Positions 50,745-59,563 of a stretch of DNA of 64,000 nt are shown here, in pieces. The stretch is from assembly GCF_902463975.1 (NCBI RefSeq), contig NZ_CABQHJ010000009.1, positions 7,460 to 71,459 of the forward strand. The letters run 5' to 3'. This DNA comes from Phascolarctobacterium_A sp902463975. GTDB taxonomy: Bacteria > Bacillota > Negativicutes > Acidaminococcales > Acidaminococcaceae. Under the pieces are notes generated by a model. The model searched no databases. It saw only the letters and a program-made list of their open reading frames with translations, and had not been told where the DNA came from. Position 1 is the first letter of the stretch. Each line of letters begins with the position of its first letter. Made by a program: the position numbers and the translations under genes.

Positions 50745-50870
50745 TATACCCAAAATCATACAAGCCGCCCGAAAGTCTAGCCATAATGACGGTAAATGGA
50801 CTGGATTTCAGGCACAACAAAGGCTAGGTAGTATTGTATAATTAAATTGTTCGACAGACGAAAAAAATAC

Positions 50871-50915
50871 TTGACTTTTTGGTAATCATAAATTAAAATG
50901 AATTTGTGGTAATCA
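50871..50915 (+). promoter_or_regulatory. Promoter and operator repeats of the RHH gene
   Basis: TTGACT (50871-50876), a 17-nt spacer and TAAAAT (50894-50899). TGGTAATCA occurs twice (50880-50888 and 50907-50915), flanking the -10. Direct repeats of this size are typical RHH operators, so the gene is probably autoregulated. Confidence 0.7.
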
Positions 50916-50933
50916 AAAAGTGAGGTGAATAAA

Positions 50934-51113
50934 ATGAGTCCACGAACAGGTAGACCTAAATCTGATAATCCTAAAGTAAAGCAGCTAGGTGTGCGCTTCG
51001 ATGAAGAAGCACTTGCTAAATTAGATGCTTTAACTGAGCATTATAACGAAACGAGAGTCGAAGTTATAAGGCGAGGCATTGAAAGATTATATACTGATCT
51101 ACAAAATAAATAA
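50934..51113 (+). CDS. Ribbon-helix-helix regulator, 59 aa
   Basis: A small RHH protein: basic start (SPRTGRPKSDNPKVKQ), beta strand LGVRFDEEAL, then two helices (LDALTEHYNETRVEVIRRGIERL). SD GTGAGGTG. Possible antitoxin or regulator of the cassette. No toxin partner is adjacent. Confidence 0.8.
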   Translation: MSPRTGRPKSDNPKVKQLGVRFDEEALAKLDALTEHYNETRVEVIRRGIERLYTDLQNK

Positions 51114-51150
51114 AGCATTGTCCCAGTCCGTCAAAACAAAAGACAATGCT
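51114..51150. other. Hairpin after the RHH gene
   Basis: AGCATTGTC (51114-51122) and GACAATGCT (51142-51150) form a perfect 9-bp stem with a 19-nt loop, but no T-run. Perhaps a weak terminator. Confidence 0.45.
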
Positions 51151-51230
51151 CGTATTAAGAAGGTTTCCCTTCATGGAATATTGTAACATGGGGGGGAACA
51201 TCTTTCAAGTGAAAATTGGAGGTGTTCCAT

Positions 51231-51971
51231 ATGAATGAATTGCGTATTTTTAATAACGCTGATTTTGGAGATATTCGTACTGTTGAGCAAGATGGTGGAA
51301 TTTGGTTTGTTGGTAAAGATGTAGCTGAAGCTTTAGGATACAGTAACCCTAGCAATGCAGTGATTAGTCACGTTGATGATGAAGATAAGCTGCGTACTCA
51401 AATCAAGTATGCAGGTCAAAATCGTGAAGTATCTATCATCAATGAATCAGGCTTATACTCTCTCGTGCTTTCCAGCAAACTTCCATCTGCAAAAGCTTTC
51501 AAACGTTGGATAACGTCAGAAGTCATTCCTTCCATACGCAAAACTGGTAGTTATAACAAGCCGTCAAAACAGCCAACAACACAACAGGAGCAGAGGGCGA
51601 AAGCTATGCTGCTGAACGCACAGAGCAGGCAGTGTAAGTTGTGGCTGCGTTTGGCAGAAACAACGGATTTACCTGATTATAAACATATCTGCCAGCAAAA
51701 AGCAGCGGAGGTACTGGCTGGCTCTCCTGTACTGCCTATGCAGAAGGCAGAAAAGAAAACACTTTCTGCTACGGAGATTGGAAAAATTTTGGGCATCACG
51801 GCGCACAAGGTGGGTATGTTGGCTAACAAATTTGCGTTAAAAAGCGATGCTTATGGCAAGTATTTTTATGATAAATCTCCAAACAGCAATAAGCAGGTAG
51901 AAACGTTCCGCTATTATGAAGATGCTGTGGAGAAATTTAAGGAGATTCTGGAAGGCGGTGCTGCAAAATGA
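51231..51971 (+). CDS. Phage antirepressor, Bro-N plus C-terminal KilA-type domain
   Basis: A 246-aa protein. The N-terminus is a Bro domain (IWFVGKDVAEALGYSNPSNAV ... SVINESGLYSLVLSSKLPSAKAFKRWI). The C-terminal part has an HTH-like region (LSATEIGKILGITAHKVGMLANKF). Such proteins bind repressors or DNA and can induce prophages. It is unusual to find one within a tail operon. Confidence 0.88.
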   Translation: MNELRIFNNADFGDIRTVEQDGGIWFVGKDVAEALGYSNPSNAVISHVDDEDKLRTQIKYAGQNREVSIINESGLYSLVLSSKLPSAKAFKRWITSEVIPSIRKTGSYNKPSKQPTTQQEQRAKAMLLNAQSRQCKLWLRLAETTDLPDYKHICQQKAAEVLAGSPVLPMQKAEKKTLSATEIGKILGITAHKVGMLANKFALKSDAYGKYFYDKSPNSNKQVETFRYYEDAVEKFKEILEGGAAK

Positions 51972-52231
51972 CCGCTTTAGAAGCTTATAAGGCGTTACCG
52001 TTTGAACAGCGTGAGCTAGTTGAGCAGATTGAATATAACCTGGATATAGCCGACCAATGCTTTTCAACTATTAAGGCGATGCTTCCAGATAAAGAAGTAG
52101 TTCTTATGATGCTTATGGATAAATACGCTGAAAGTATGCATTCGCAAATGCAGGCGAAAGAAGAATTGGAAAAGGCCGGATATAGTGAAGTGCAGATTTT
52201 AAACTTGCGTCAGGGATATTGCGGCGAATAA
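51968..52231 (+). CDS. Hypothetical protein, 87 aa
   Basis: Helical acidic protein overlapping the antirepressor stop. No family recognised. Probably expressed with the antirepressor. A terminator follows. Confidence 0.6.
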   Translation: MTALEAYKALPFEQRELVEQIEYNLDIADQCFSTIKAMLPDKEVVLMMLMDKYAESMHSQMQAKEELEKAGYSEVQILNLRQGYCGE

Positions 52232-52246
52232 AATAATTTTATGGCG

Positions 52247-52278
52247 AAAGCCGCTTACAGTAGATGTAGGCGGCTTTT
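52247..52278 (+). terminator. Terminator ending the cargo cassette
   Basis: AAAGCCGC (52247-52254) and GCGGCTTT (52270-52277) with a short loop stem, followed by T. It separates the cassette from the tail genes. Confidence 0.8.
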
Positions 52279-52298
52279 GTCATACATAGATTGGAGTG

Positions 52299-52508
52299 AT
52301 GAAATTGACAAATACCTACACAACTACCCAGGGCGACATGTGGGACTTGATTGCCAAGCGCTTGTACAATGACGAAGCATCGCTAAACGTCCTGCTGAAA
52401 GCAAATCAGCAATACGCTGACATTGTTATTTTTCCGGCGGGAATTGTGTTGGAGGTGCCGGAGTATACGGCACCGGTAACATCAATGCTGCCACCGTGGA
52501 GGCGTTAA
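52299..52508 (+). CDS. Tail protein X (LysM-like, P2 gpX)
   Basis: A 69-aa protein with a LysM fold (YTTTQGDMWDLIAKRLYNDEASLNVLLKANQQYADIVIFPAGIVLEVPE). P2 gpX is the same size and lies near gpD. ATG 52299 after TTGGAGTG. Confidence 0.9.
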   Translation: MKLTNTYTTTQGDMWDLIAKRLYNDEASLNVLLKANQQYADIVIFPAGIVLEVPEYTAPVTSMLPPWRR

Positions 52509-52509
52509 A

Positions 52510-53565
52510 ATGTTTAAGATGAATGCAAGGTGCTGTTTGTTAATCATAAAATATAATGATAAGGATATCAGCGCAGACCTGCAGCAATATCTAAAGAATG
52601 TAAGCTACACTGATAACATGTCCGGCGAGGCAGATGACCTGCAGCTTACACTGGAGGATAAAGCTGGTCTGTGGCAATCATCCTGGATGCCGGAAAAGGG
52701 CGCGATGCTGGACGTTAGCGTAAAGCTGATTAACTGGCAGAGCATCGGTGAGCAGGTTGTACGTTTTGGTTTGTTTGAGATTGACGAAATCACCAGCAGC
52801 GGAATGCCTAGCGAGGTGCAAATCAAAGCGGTGAGCGTGCCGGACAACAACAATCTGCGCGGCGCCGAGCGTACACGCAGCTGGGAGAAGGCTGAGCTGA
52901 AACGCATTGCTAATGATATTGCAACGGAGGCAGGCTTGACGCTGTATTACGATGTTAAAGAGTATAATCCTGTTATAGATAGGGCAGAGCAGACGGAACA
53001 GTCTGACCTGTCCTTTTTATATAAGCTGTGTGCTGATCATGGCCTGGCACTCAAAATCTGCGATAAGCAAGTGGTAATTTTTGACGAAGCAGATTATGAA
53101 GCGGCTGAGGCTGTGGCGCTGGTGCCGAAGCCTAAGGCTAGTTATTCTGCCAGCAGCCTAAAGGTGCTGGATATGCTGAAAAGCTACAGCCTGCGCAGTA
53201 AAGTGCGTGATGTGTATAAGTCCTGCCATGTTAAGTACCAGGACAGCAGCACGAAGCAAAAAATTGAGGCTACATTTGCTGCTCCTGATAAAAAGATAGG
53301 AAAAACACTGGAAGTCAATGAGCAGGTAGCCAGCATTGCGGATGCAGAGCGTCTTGCAAAGAAGAAGCTTCGGGAGAAGAACAGCGATGAGGTTACCGGA
53401 AGCTTCAGCTTTTTAGGTAATCCGGAACTGGCGGCTGCTGTGAATATCCAGCTTAGCGGTTTTGGTGCTTTCGATGGCAAGTATATCATCACCAAGGCAC
53501 AGCATGATATTAGCAGTGGCTATACAACAAGTATTGATGTGAGGAGATGTTTAGATGGATATTAA
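52510..53565 (+). CDS. Baseplate hub / late control D protein (gpD)
   Basis: A 351-aa protein of the P2 gpD family (gp27-like hub, the tube-to-spike adaptor). It has IISADLQQYLKNVSYTDN near the start and KYIITKAQHDISSGYTTSIDVRR at the end, as in this family. The end overlaps gpV. Confidence 0.9.
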   Translation: MFKMNARCCLLIIKYNDKDISADLQQYLKNVSYTDNMSGEADDLQLTLEDKAGLWQSSWMPEKGAMLDVSVKLINWQSIGEQVVRFGLFEIDEITSSGMPSEVQIKAVSVPDNNNLRGAERTRSWEKAELKRIANDIATEAGLTLYYDVKEYNPVIDRAEQTEQSDLSFLYKLCADHGLALKICDKQVVIFDEADYEAAEAVALVPKPKASYSASSLKVLDMLKSYSLRSKVRDVYKSCHVKYQDSSTKQKIEATFAAPDKKIGKTLEVNEQVASIADAERLAKKKLREKNSDEVTGSFSFLGNPELAAAVNIQLSGFGAFDGKYIITKAQHDISSGYTTSIDVRRCLDGY

Positions 53566-53959
53566 CCAGATAAAAAACCTGATTCGCATTGGTACAGTGT
53601 CGGCAGTCAATGGCGCATCGTGTAGCGCTCGCGTGGCATTTGAAGATAAGGACAATATGGTGAGCGCTGAACTGCCAATTATCACTATAGGCAGCCGGCA
53701 GACAAAAGCCTATTGGCTGCCTGAGGTTGGTACCCAGGTGCTGTGTATCTTTCAACCGAATGCGAGCGGCAGCGGCATTAGCAAAGGCTTTGTTATAGGT
53801 GCTTTTTACAGTACGCAGGATGCTCCGGTAGAAAGTGATGCTAGCGTGCGCAGCATTACGTTTGCCGATGGAAGCTTCATTAGGTATCAAAATGGGAATA
53901 TCGAGATTAATGCCAAAGGGAACGTAATAATTAAAGGTGCTAACATTTTGCTGAACTGA
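53555..53959 (+). CDS. Baseplate spike protein V (gpV)
   Basis: A 134-aa member of the P2 gpV/baseplate assembly V family: an OB fold (IRIGTVSAVNGASCSARVAFEDKD; PEVGTQVLCIFQPNASGSGIS), followed by a short beta-helix stretch (IRYQNGNIEINAKGNVIIKG). It forms the central spike. Confidence 0.92.
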   Translation: MDINQIKNLIRIGTVSAVNGASCSARVAFEDKDNMVSAELPIITIGSRQTKAYWLPEVGTQVLCIFQPNASGSGISKGFVIGAFYSTQDAPVESDASVRSITFADGSFIRYQNGNIEINAKGNVIIKGANILLN

Positions 53960-53973
53960 AGGAGGTGATTACT

Positions 53974-54264
53974 ATGCCAAAGGCAACACGCTTAGGCGAC
54001 AATGACACTGGCCACGATGCCTGCGCGCCTACAGCGCTTGTTACAGCAAGCACTGATGTTATCATCAATGGTAAAGGCGCTGGCCGCGTTGGTGACAGCT
54101 ACGCTCCGCATGGGTGTGTAGCGCATCCGACGCATAGCGGTGTAATTGCCAGCGGGAGTTCGACCGTTTTCATCAACGGCAAGGCTGCTGGCAGAATAGG
54201 GGACAGCGTAAGCTGTGGTGGGAGTGTGGCGGTGGGGAGCAGCAATGTAATGATTGGAGGTTGA
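53974..54264 (+). CDS. PAAR-domain spike tip
   Basis: A 96-aa PAAR protein (repeats of VIINGKGAGRVGDS and VFINGKAAGRIGDS), which sharpens the spike for membrane piercing. ATG 53974 after GGAGGTGATTACT. Confidence 0.93.
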   Translation: MPKATRLGDNDTGHDACAPTALVTASTDVIINGKGAGRVGDSYAPHGCVAHPTHSGVIASGSSTVFINGKAAGRIGDSVSCGGSVAVGSSNVMIGG

Positions 54265-54268
54265 TATT

Positions 54269-54679
54269 ATGCTTGTAGGTTTCATGGCGGATATACCATT
54301 TATCGTATCTAGCCATTATATTCGTACCTTTGATGATTATGGTCGTGGCAGCGCAGGGCGCTGGGCACAGCATGATATTATCGGCGATAAGCCGGTGCTG
54401 GAATTTATTGGTCCGGATGTAGAGAAGATTAGCTTTTCTATGCAATTGCGTGCTGATCAGGGCATAAACCCAGCTAAGGAGCTTGAAAAGCTACGAAAGA
54501 TGCGCGATACAGGTAAATATTTCCCCTTGGTTATTGGTGGTAAATTAATTACAGATAACATGTGGGTTATTGAAAGCCTGGATGAAAGCGTTTCCTTCTG
54601 GGGCAAGTTTGGTAACATTATGAGTGCTAAAGTAAGCGTGACGCTGAAAGAATACGCAGGAGGGTTAAAATTATTATGA
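54269..54679 (+). CDS. Tail protein U (P2 gpU-like)
   Basis: A 136-aa protein of the gpU family: MADIPFIVSSHYIRTFDDYGR at the N-terminus and WVIESLDESVSFWGKFGNIMSAKVSVTLKEY at the C-terminus. Its position after PAAR differs from P2, in which U precedes X and D. Confidence 0.85.
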   Translation: MLVGFMADIPFIVSSHYIRTFDDYGRGSAGRWAQHDIIGDKPVLEFIGPDVEKISFSMQLRADQGINPAKELEKLRKMRDTGKYFPLVIGGKLITDNMWVIESLDESVSFWGKFGNIMSAKVSVTLKEYAGGLKLL

Positions 54680-54993
54680 TTTACGATGTTTTAGCTCAGC
54701 CAGTGCAAGGTATTGATTTTGCACCAGCATCAGAAGTTGCGGAAATCCTGCAAAATCTGCGTACAATAATTACTACCACAAAATACTCTGTGCCGTTGAA
54801 TCGTGATTTTGGCTTTGACGCAGAAATGTTGGATAAGCCAATGAACACCGCTCAGGCACAGCTGCAGTCTGAAATAATCATGGCCATAAAAGCCTATGAA
54901 CCGCGCGTAACCGTAACCGGTATCACTATTACTGGTACCGATAATGGTGTGTTAATTCCGAAAGTGCAGGTGATGATTAACGATGACGAGTAA
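54676..54993 (+). CDS. Baseplate wedge protein W (gp25-like)
   Basis: A 105-aa gp25/IraD-like protein with the conserved EILQNLRTIITTTKYSVPLNRDFG. It forms part of the wedge that triggers sheath contraction. Confidence 0.92.
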   Translation: MIYDVLAQPVQGIDFAPASEVAEILQNLRTIITTTKYSVPLNRDFGFDAEMLDKPMNTAQAQLQSEIIMAIKAYEPRVTVTGITITGTDNGVLIPKVQVMINDDE

Positions 54994-56107
54994 ACTAAAA
55001 AGCTTACCTGAGATAGTCTTCGTTGATGCGGATGCAGCAAAAGTTGAAAGCTACATATTGAGTGAATATGAAAATATAACCGGCAGAAGCCTTGCTAAAG
55101 GCGACCCTGTGCGGTTATTTTTATTGACCAATGCGGCGGTAATCATCCTGCTGCTCAATAAAATTAATGAGACCGGCAAGCAAAATCTGCTTAGGTATGC
55201 TAATGGCAATAACCTGGACCATCTAGGCGCCTTGGTTGGCGTAGAGCGTATAGCAGCAACGGCCGCAGTGACAACGATGCAGGTAATATTATCTGTTGAA
55301 CTGGGAAACAGCACAATTATTCCTGCAGGCACAAGGTTTACTGCTGGTGACAACGTGTTCTTTGCACTGGATGCTCCGATGATTATCAAGGCCGGACAGA
55401 CTAGCGGAACGGGCAGCGCCACATGTTTAGATGTCGGCCCTAAAGGCAATGGATATATAGCAGGGCAGCTCAAAACGCTGGTCGACCCTGTGCCTTATGT
55501 AGCGAGCGTAGCCAACATTACAACATCTGAGGGCGGTGCTGATGCGCAGACCGATGATAGCTATCGCGAGGATATCCATGGTGCCCCGGAGCGCTTTAGC
55601 ACGGCCGGGCCTGATGGCGCGTATATCTATCACGCTAAGCGTGCATCGGCCAAGATAGCTGACGTAACCGTCTGGTCGCCTTCTGCAGGTACCGTGGAGG
55701 TTAGGCCGCTCCTAGCTGGTGGCGAGCTGCCTGGCGAGGAACTGCTTAATCAGGTCAAAGTAACGCTGGATGACAAGCGTGTACGTCCGCTGACGGACAA
55801 GGTGACTGTGCTGGCACCTGAGGTTGTAAATTATAGGATTGATGTAAGCTATTATATTGACCGTGATAATGAAACGCAGGCGGGTGCCATTCAAAGTGCT
55901 GTTAATAATGCGGTAACAGATTTTGTCCAATGGCAAAAATCTAAGCTAGGCCGTGACGTCAATCCGTCTGAGCTTATAGCCAGGATTATGGCCGCAGGCG
56001 CTAAGCGTGTTACAGTTACTGCTCCGGTATATGCTAAGCTTACGCCAACACAGGTAGCTATCTGCAGCAATACGAAAGCTGAACTGGGGGGACTGGAAGA
56101 TGCTTGA
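54983..56107 (+). CDS. Baseplate J protein (gpJ)
   Basis: A 374-aa Baseplate_J family protein with LDHLGALVGVERIAAT and EGGADAQTDDSYREDIHGAPERFSTAGPDGAYIYHAKRAS. It builds the wedge with W and I. Overlaps both neighbours. Confidence 0.94.
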   Translation: MTSKLKSLPEIVFVDADAAKVESYILSEYENITGRSLAKGDPVRLFLLTNAAVIILLLNKINETGKQNLLRYANGNNLDHLGALVGVERIAATAAVTTMQVILSVELGNSTIIPAGTRFTAGDNVFFALDAPMIIKAGQTSGTGSATCLDVGPKGNGYIAGQLKTLVDPVPYVASVANITTSEGGADAQTDDSYREDIHGAPERFSTAGPDGAYIYHAKRASAKIADVTVWSPSAGTVEVRPLLAGGELPGEELLNQVKVTLDDKRVRPLTDKVTVLAPEVVNYRIDVSYYIDRDNETQAGAIQSAVNNAVTDFVQWQKSKLGRDVNPSELIARIMAAGAKRVTVTAPVYAKLTPTQVAICSNTKAELGGLEDA

Positions 56108-56756
56108 GCTTAAAGACGATTGCTTGCAGCAGATTTTACCCGGCTCTATTGCCAGCGATAAAAATGTACAGGATGTTGCTAAGGCTATAAGCGCTAAGCT
56201 GCAGCATATCAACCGCCAGACAGAGCTTATCTTGCTTTTGCCTAGGTTAGACGAGCTATCAGAGGCGCTGATTGATGAGCTTGCGTGGCAATACCACGTA
56301 GATTTCTACGATTATCAGGCTGATATTGCAAAAAAGCGTGCCCTGGTGCGTAATGCTATTGCCTGGCATCGCTACAAGGGCACGCCTGCAGCAGTGGAGG
56401 AGGTATGTTCAGCAGTATTTCAATCGGCCAAAGTGTTTGAATGGTGGGAGTATGGCGGTGTGCCGTACCATTTCCAGGTGCGCCTTATTGAAGAAGGTAT
56501 ACCTGATAAAAGGATTATTGATAACCTGGAGCGCGCCATACAGGTTACTAAAAACACTCGTAGCTGGTTAGATGGCTTGAGTTTTTACCGCGAGCTGTTG
56601 GCAATAATCTACTTTGCAAAGGTGTTATGGGTACATAAAACCGTAAACATCTATCCATCAAAATTCAAAATACCGGACGTAAATGCAAAATTTTATGTTG
56701 CTAATGCAATGAGACAACAAAGGAGCGTGAGAATATGCCAAATTGGAGCGGATTAA
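56100..56756 (+). CDS. Tail protein I (gpI)
   Basis: A 218-aa P2 gpI-like baseplate protein with LDELSEALIDELAWQYHVDFYD and KRALVRNAIAWHRYKGTPAAVEEV. The C-terminus is extended compared with P2. Confidence 0.93.
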   Translation: MLELKDDCLQQILPGSIASDKNVQDVAKAISAKLQHINRQTELILLLPRLDELSEALIDELAWQYHVDFYDYQADIAKKRALVRNAIAWHRYKGTPAAVEEVCSAVFQSAKVFEWWEYGGVPYHFQVRLIEEGIPDKRIIDNLERAIQVTKNTRSWLDGLSFYRELLAIIYFAKVLWVHKTVNIYPSKFKIPDVNAKFYVANAMRQQRSVRICQIGAD

Positions 56757-57286
56757 TCCTAACCAAACAGGGCAGGCAGCTGCAGGCTAAGGTGGAAGCT
56801 GGGACAAAGCTTACTATCACAAAATTAAAACTTGGTAGTGGTGTCCTGCAGGAAGGTAAGCAGATGGAGGAACTTACCGACCTGGTAGAACCTAAACAAA
56901 ACATAGGCATTGCCACGATTGAAGCACAAGAAAATGGTATGTGCAAGGTCAGTGCTACCATAAGCAATGCAGGCTTATCGGCAGGCTATTATGTGCGTGA
57001 GCTTGGTGTGTTTGCTACAGACCCTGATCAGGGGGAGATTTTGTACCTTGTAGCAAATGACAGCGCGCCGGACTATCTGCCAGCAGAAGGCGGTGCAACT
57101 GTCGTGAGTCAGGAATTTGCTGTTTACGTATCTGCTAGTAATACAGATAACGTTGTTGCGCAGATTGATGCTGGTGCATTGGCGACCATGGGCTATGTTA
57201 ATGTGATGCTGCATAAGTACGTGCAGATATTAGACCAAGAATCAGATATTTCTGCGCAGAGTGGATTGATACTGGAGCTGAGCTAA
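56735..57286 (+). CDS. Tail-collar fibre protein N-terminal type (gpH-like)
   Basis: A 183-aa protein of the phage tail-collar family (SGLILTKQGRQLQAKVEAGTKLTITKLKLGSG; GYYVRELGVFATDPDQGEILY). In P2 the same domain starts the long fibre H. Here only this part is present; the distal fibre parts are in separate genes downstream. Confidence 0.88.
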   Translation: MPNWSGLILTKQGRQLQAKVEAGTKLTITKLKLGSGVLQEGKQMEELTDLVEPKQNIGIATIEAQENGMCKVSATISNAGLSAGYYVRELGVFATDPDQGEILYLVANDSAPDYLPAEGGATVVSQEFAVYVSASNTDNVVAQIDAGALATMGYVNVMLHKYVQILDQESDISAQSGLILELS

Positions 57287-57288
57287 CG

Positions 57289-57630
57289 ATGCTGACAATT
57301 GAGACGGAGGGGCGCTACCGCAATAAGATTACCCTGACTAAAGGTGATAGTGCCGCCCTAAAAATCAAGGTGCGCGATGCACGCAACAAAGTATTGTCGC
57401 TTAGTGATAGTGATACGGCCGTACTGACAATTAAGCATGATATTAATGATGCGGCAGCGGTGCTGCAGCTGCAAATGGATTCTGATTGTCAATTTGTTTT
57501 CCATCCGGATGATACGGCAGGTCTGGAATGCGGCAAGTATTGCTACGATGTGCAAGTAACGCTAAGTAATGGCAATGTTTATACGGTTATTCCGCCAGCG
57601 CAATTTTTCCTGGAGAAGGGAGTGACCTGA
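57289..57630 (+). CDS. Baseplate/fibre accessory protein, BppU-like
   Basis: A 113-aa beta-rich protein, KGDSAALKIKVRDARNKVLSL ... CYDVQVTLSNGNVYTVIPPAQFFL, resembling the small Ig-like N-domain of BppU-type baseplate proteins. It probably links fibres to the baseplate. Confidence 0.6.
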   Translation: MLTIETEGRYRNKITLTKGDSAALKIKVRDARNKVLSLSDSDTAVLTIKHDINDAAAVLQLQMDSDCQFVFHPDDTAGLECGKYCYDVQVTLSNGNVYTVIPPAQFFLEKGVT

Positions 57631-57631
57631 T

Positions 57632-57934
57632 ATGCTTAAGGCTGAGCTTTGGGGCCAGCTTATCGAGAGTACTGGTTTAGGCGGTACTCTTACTGCTAAT
57701 GCCGAGCTTGCCGGTAGCATTGGAAGCGGGGTGGAAAAGATTAATGTAAGTAAAACCCTGCAGGCGGAGACACGCCACGAGCTGCCGACCACCGGCGAGA
57801 GCGACGCGGTATATTTTGTGGTTGAGGAAAATGCGGTGTACCGGTGGGATGCTGCAAATCTTAAATATTTTTGCTGTGGCAGGGATTACAGCGAGATAGA
57901 GGTAATTAACGGAGGCGATTTAGATGGCAAATAA
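57632..57934 (+). CDS. Fibre-region protein, 100 aa
   Basis: N-terminal Gly/Ala-rich region, then ELPTTGESDAVYFVVEENAVYRWDA, a motif found in many phage fibre or head-fibre proteins. Small adaptor of unknown detail. Confidence 0.6.
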   Translation: MLKAELWGQLIESTGLGGTLTANAELAGSIGSGVEKINVSKTLQAETRHELPTTGESDAVYFVVEENAVYRWDAANLKYFCCGRDYSEIEVINGGDLDGK

Positions 57935-58913
57935 GACATTGAACGTAAGAATTAGTTTGTTTGGCGCAACAGCTGCAAAATGGACGGAGAAAAATCCTGT
58001 CCTGCTTGTGGATGAAATTGGTCGTGAGCGTGATACTGGCAAGATTAAATTTGGCGATGGCATTACAGCTTGGAAAGACCTTGCTTATTTTGGCGGCGAT
58101 ATGGATGCAGCTATCAGTGCAGTACAGGATAAGCTGACTGCGCTGCAGGGCAGCAAAGAGGGCGTAGTTAAGGCCGCTGATAAATTGGCTACAGCACGTA
58201 AGATTAATGGCATCACCTTCGACGGAACCAAGGATATTACAATTACTGATGATACCAAGATTGCGCTGACTAAAATGGGTGCTGCCGGCGGTGTTGCAAC
58301 GCTGGATGATACTGGCCATGTTCCGGCAAGCCAGTTACCCTCCTTTGTAGATGATATTATTGAGGGCTATTTTAACAGCGCTGACAAGCTGTTTTATAAA
58401 GAGTTTGCGCATACCAATAAGATTACCGGCGAGAGCGGCAAAATTTATACCGACCTTGCAACAGGTACAATTTACAGATTTGGTGGTACAACCTTTGTAA
58501 GCATCTCTAATCCGTTGGATATCGCAAGTGAATCTGAAGCTAAAGCTGGTACTGATGACACCAAGGCAATGACGCCTAAGAAAGTTAAAATCGTTGTAGA
58601 TAACATGGCAAGCACGTTAGAGCCTAAAATCACCAGCAAAGGTACCGCATTTAACAAAGACTTTGGTACTGAGGCCGGTACTGTAACCGAGGGTAATGAT
58701 CCGCGCTTAAGCGATGCACGTACTCCCAAAGGTGCTGCTGGCGGTGACTTAACCGGTACTTATCCTAATCCGACCATTGGCGCAGGTAAGGTTAACACAG
58801 CAAAAATTGCTGACAACGCAGTTACTGATGCTAAAATTGCAGCCATGAGCGTGATGAAATTGCAGATTAACGCTGGTGACACCTTGATTTTAGACGGCGG
58901 AACTATTGAGTAA
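57924..58913 (+). CDS. Tail fibre protein
   Basis: A 329-aa fibre. N-terminus: Mtd-N-like domain (FGATAAKWTEKNPVLLVDEIGRERDTGKIKFGDGITAW). Middle: ATLDDTGHVPASQLPSFVDD, the collagen-like linker found in many fibres. End: NPTIGAGKVNTAKIADNAVTDAKIA, a trimeric coiled segment. Confidence 0.85.
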   Translation: MANKTLNVRISLFGATAAKWTEKNPVLLVDEIGRERDTGKIKFGDGITAWKDLAYFGGDMDAAISAVQDKLTALQGSKEGVVKAADKLATARKINGITFDGTKDITITDDTKIALTKMGAAGGVATLDDTGHVPASQLPSFVDDIIEGYFNSADKLFYKEFAHTNKITGESGKIYTDLATGTIYRFGGTTFVSISNPLDIASESEAKAGTDDTKAMTPKKVKIVVDNMASTLEPKITSKGTAFNKDFGTEAGTVTEGNDPRLSDARTPKGAAGGDLTGTYPNPTIGAGKVNTAKIADNAVTDAKIAAMSVMKLQINAGDTLILDGGTIE

Positions 58914-58924
58914 AGAGGTGCACT

Positions 58925-59221
58925 ATGGCTGTAAAATACATATTTTGCCGCTTTAAGCCTACTCGCGGGCTGGCGCAAGCAATAGCTAACCGTAATCCGA
59001 CTTTGCTGGATGGCGAATGTGTATTTGAAAGTGATACCGGCAGGTATAAACGCGGTGACGGCTCGACAAAGTGGAATGATTTGCCCTATGCAAACGCGAA
59101 CGGTACCGAGCCGCGCTGCGTAGTATCTGTTCAAGAACCTGACAGCGAAATATGGATTGATGTCGATATGGAAACCGTAAGCATCGGCAAAGAGGATGAT
59201 GCTTACGTAGAAATTTCTTAA
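58925..59221 (+). CDS. Small fibre protein with Mtd-N-like domain
   Basis: A 98-aa protein that contains the same domain type as the previous fibre (LAQAIANRNPTLLDGECVFESDTGRYKRGDGSTKWNDLPY). It lacks a distal part. Confidence 0.7.
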   Translation: MAVKYIFCRFKPTRGLAQAIANRNPTLLDGECVFESDTGRYKRGDGSTKWNDLPYANANGTEPRCVVSVQEPDSEIWIDVDMETVSIGKEDDAYVEIS

Positions 59222-59238
59222 CCAAGGAGGTATAAAAA

Positions 59239-59553
59239 ATGGCCATTAGAAAAGGTATATTCAAAGTCAGAAACACAGCGACTGGCGAGAAAGATGAGGT
59301 AATGCTGAAGACGACAATTGAGCAGGTGGCTGACCTTGATAAATTGACTGGCGCAACAGCCAATGCTGCTGGCGTATGGGGCTTAGCTCCGGCACCGGCT
59401 AAGGGCAGTCAAAACTTACCGTTGTGTGGCGATGCTAAGTATAAAGTTCTGCCGGTTGAGGGCGGCGGTACGGGTGCTGCGACTCCTGAAGCTGCAAGAA
59501 AAAATCTTGGCATTGATAGTATAGGCGTAACAATGATTACCTATACAGAATAA
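59239..59553 (+). CDS. Fibre-region protein, 104 aa
   Basis: Contains EGGGTGAATPEAARKNLGI, a motif that precedes receptor-binding parts in many fibres. The N-terminus resembles attachment segments (MAIRKGIFKVRNTATGEKDEV). It ends just before the split glycine-rich module. Confidence 0.7.
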   Translation: MAIRKGIFKVRNTATGEKDEVMLKTTIEQVADLDKLTGATANAAGVWGLAPAPAKGSQNLPLCGDAKYKVLPVEGGGTGAATPEAARKNLGIDSIGVTMITYTE

Positions 59554-59563
59554 GAGGTATATT

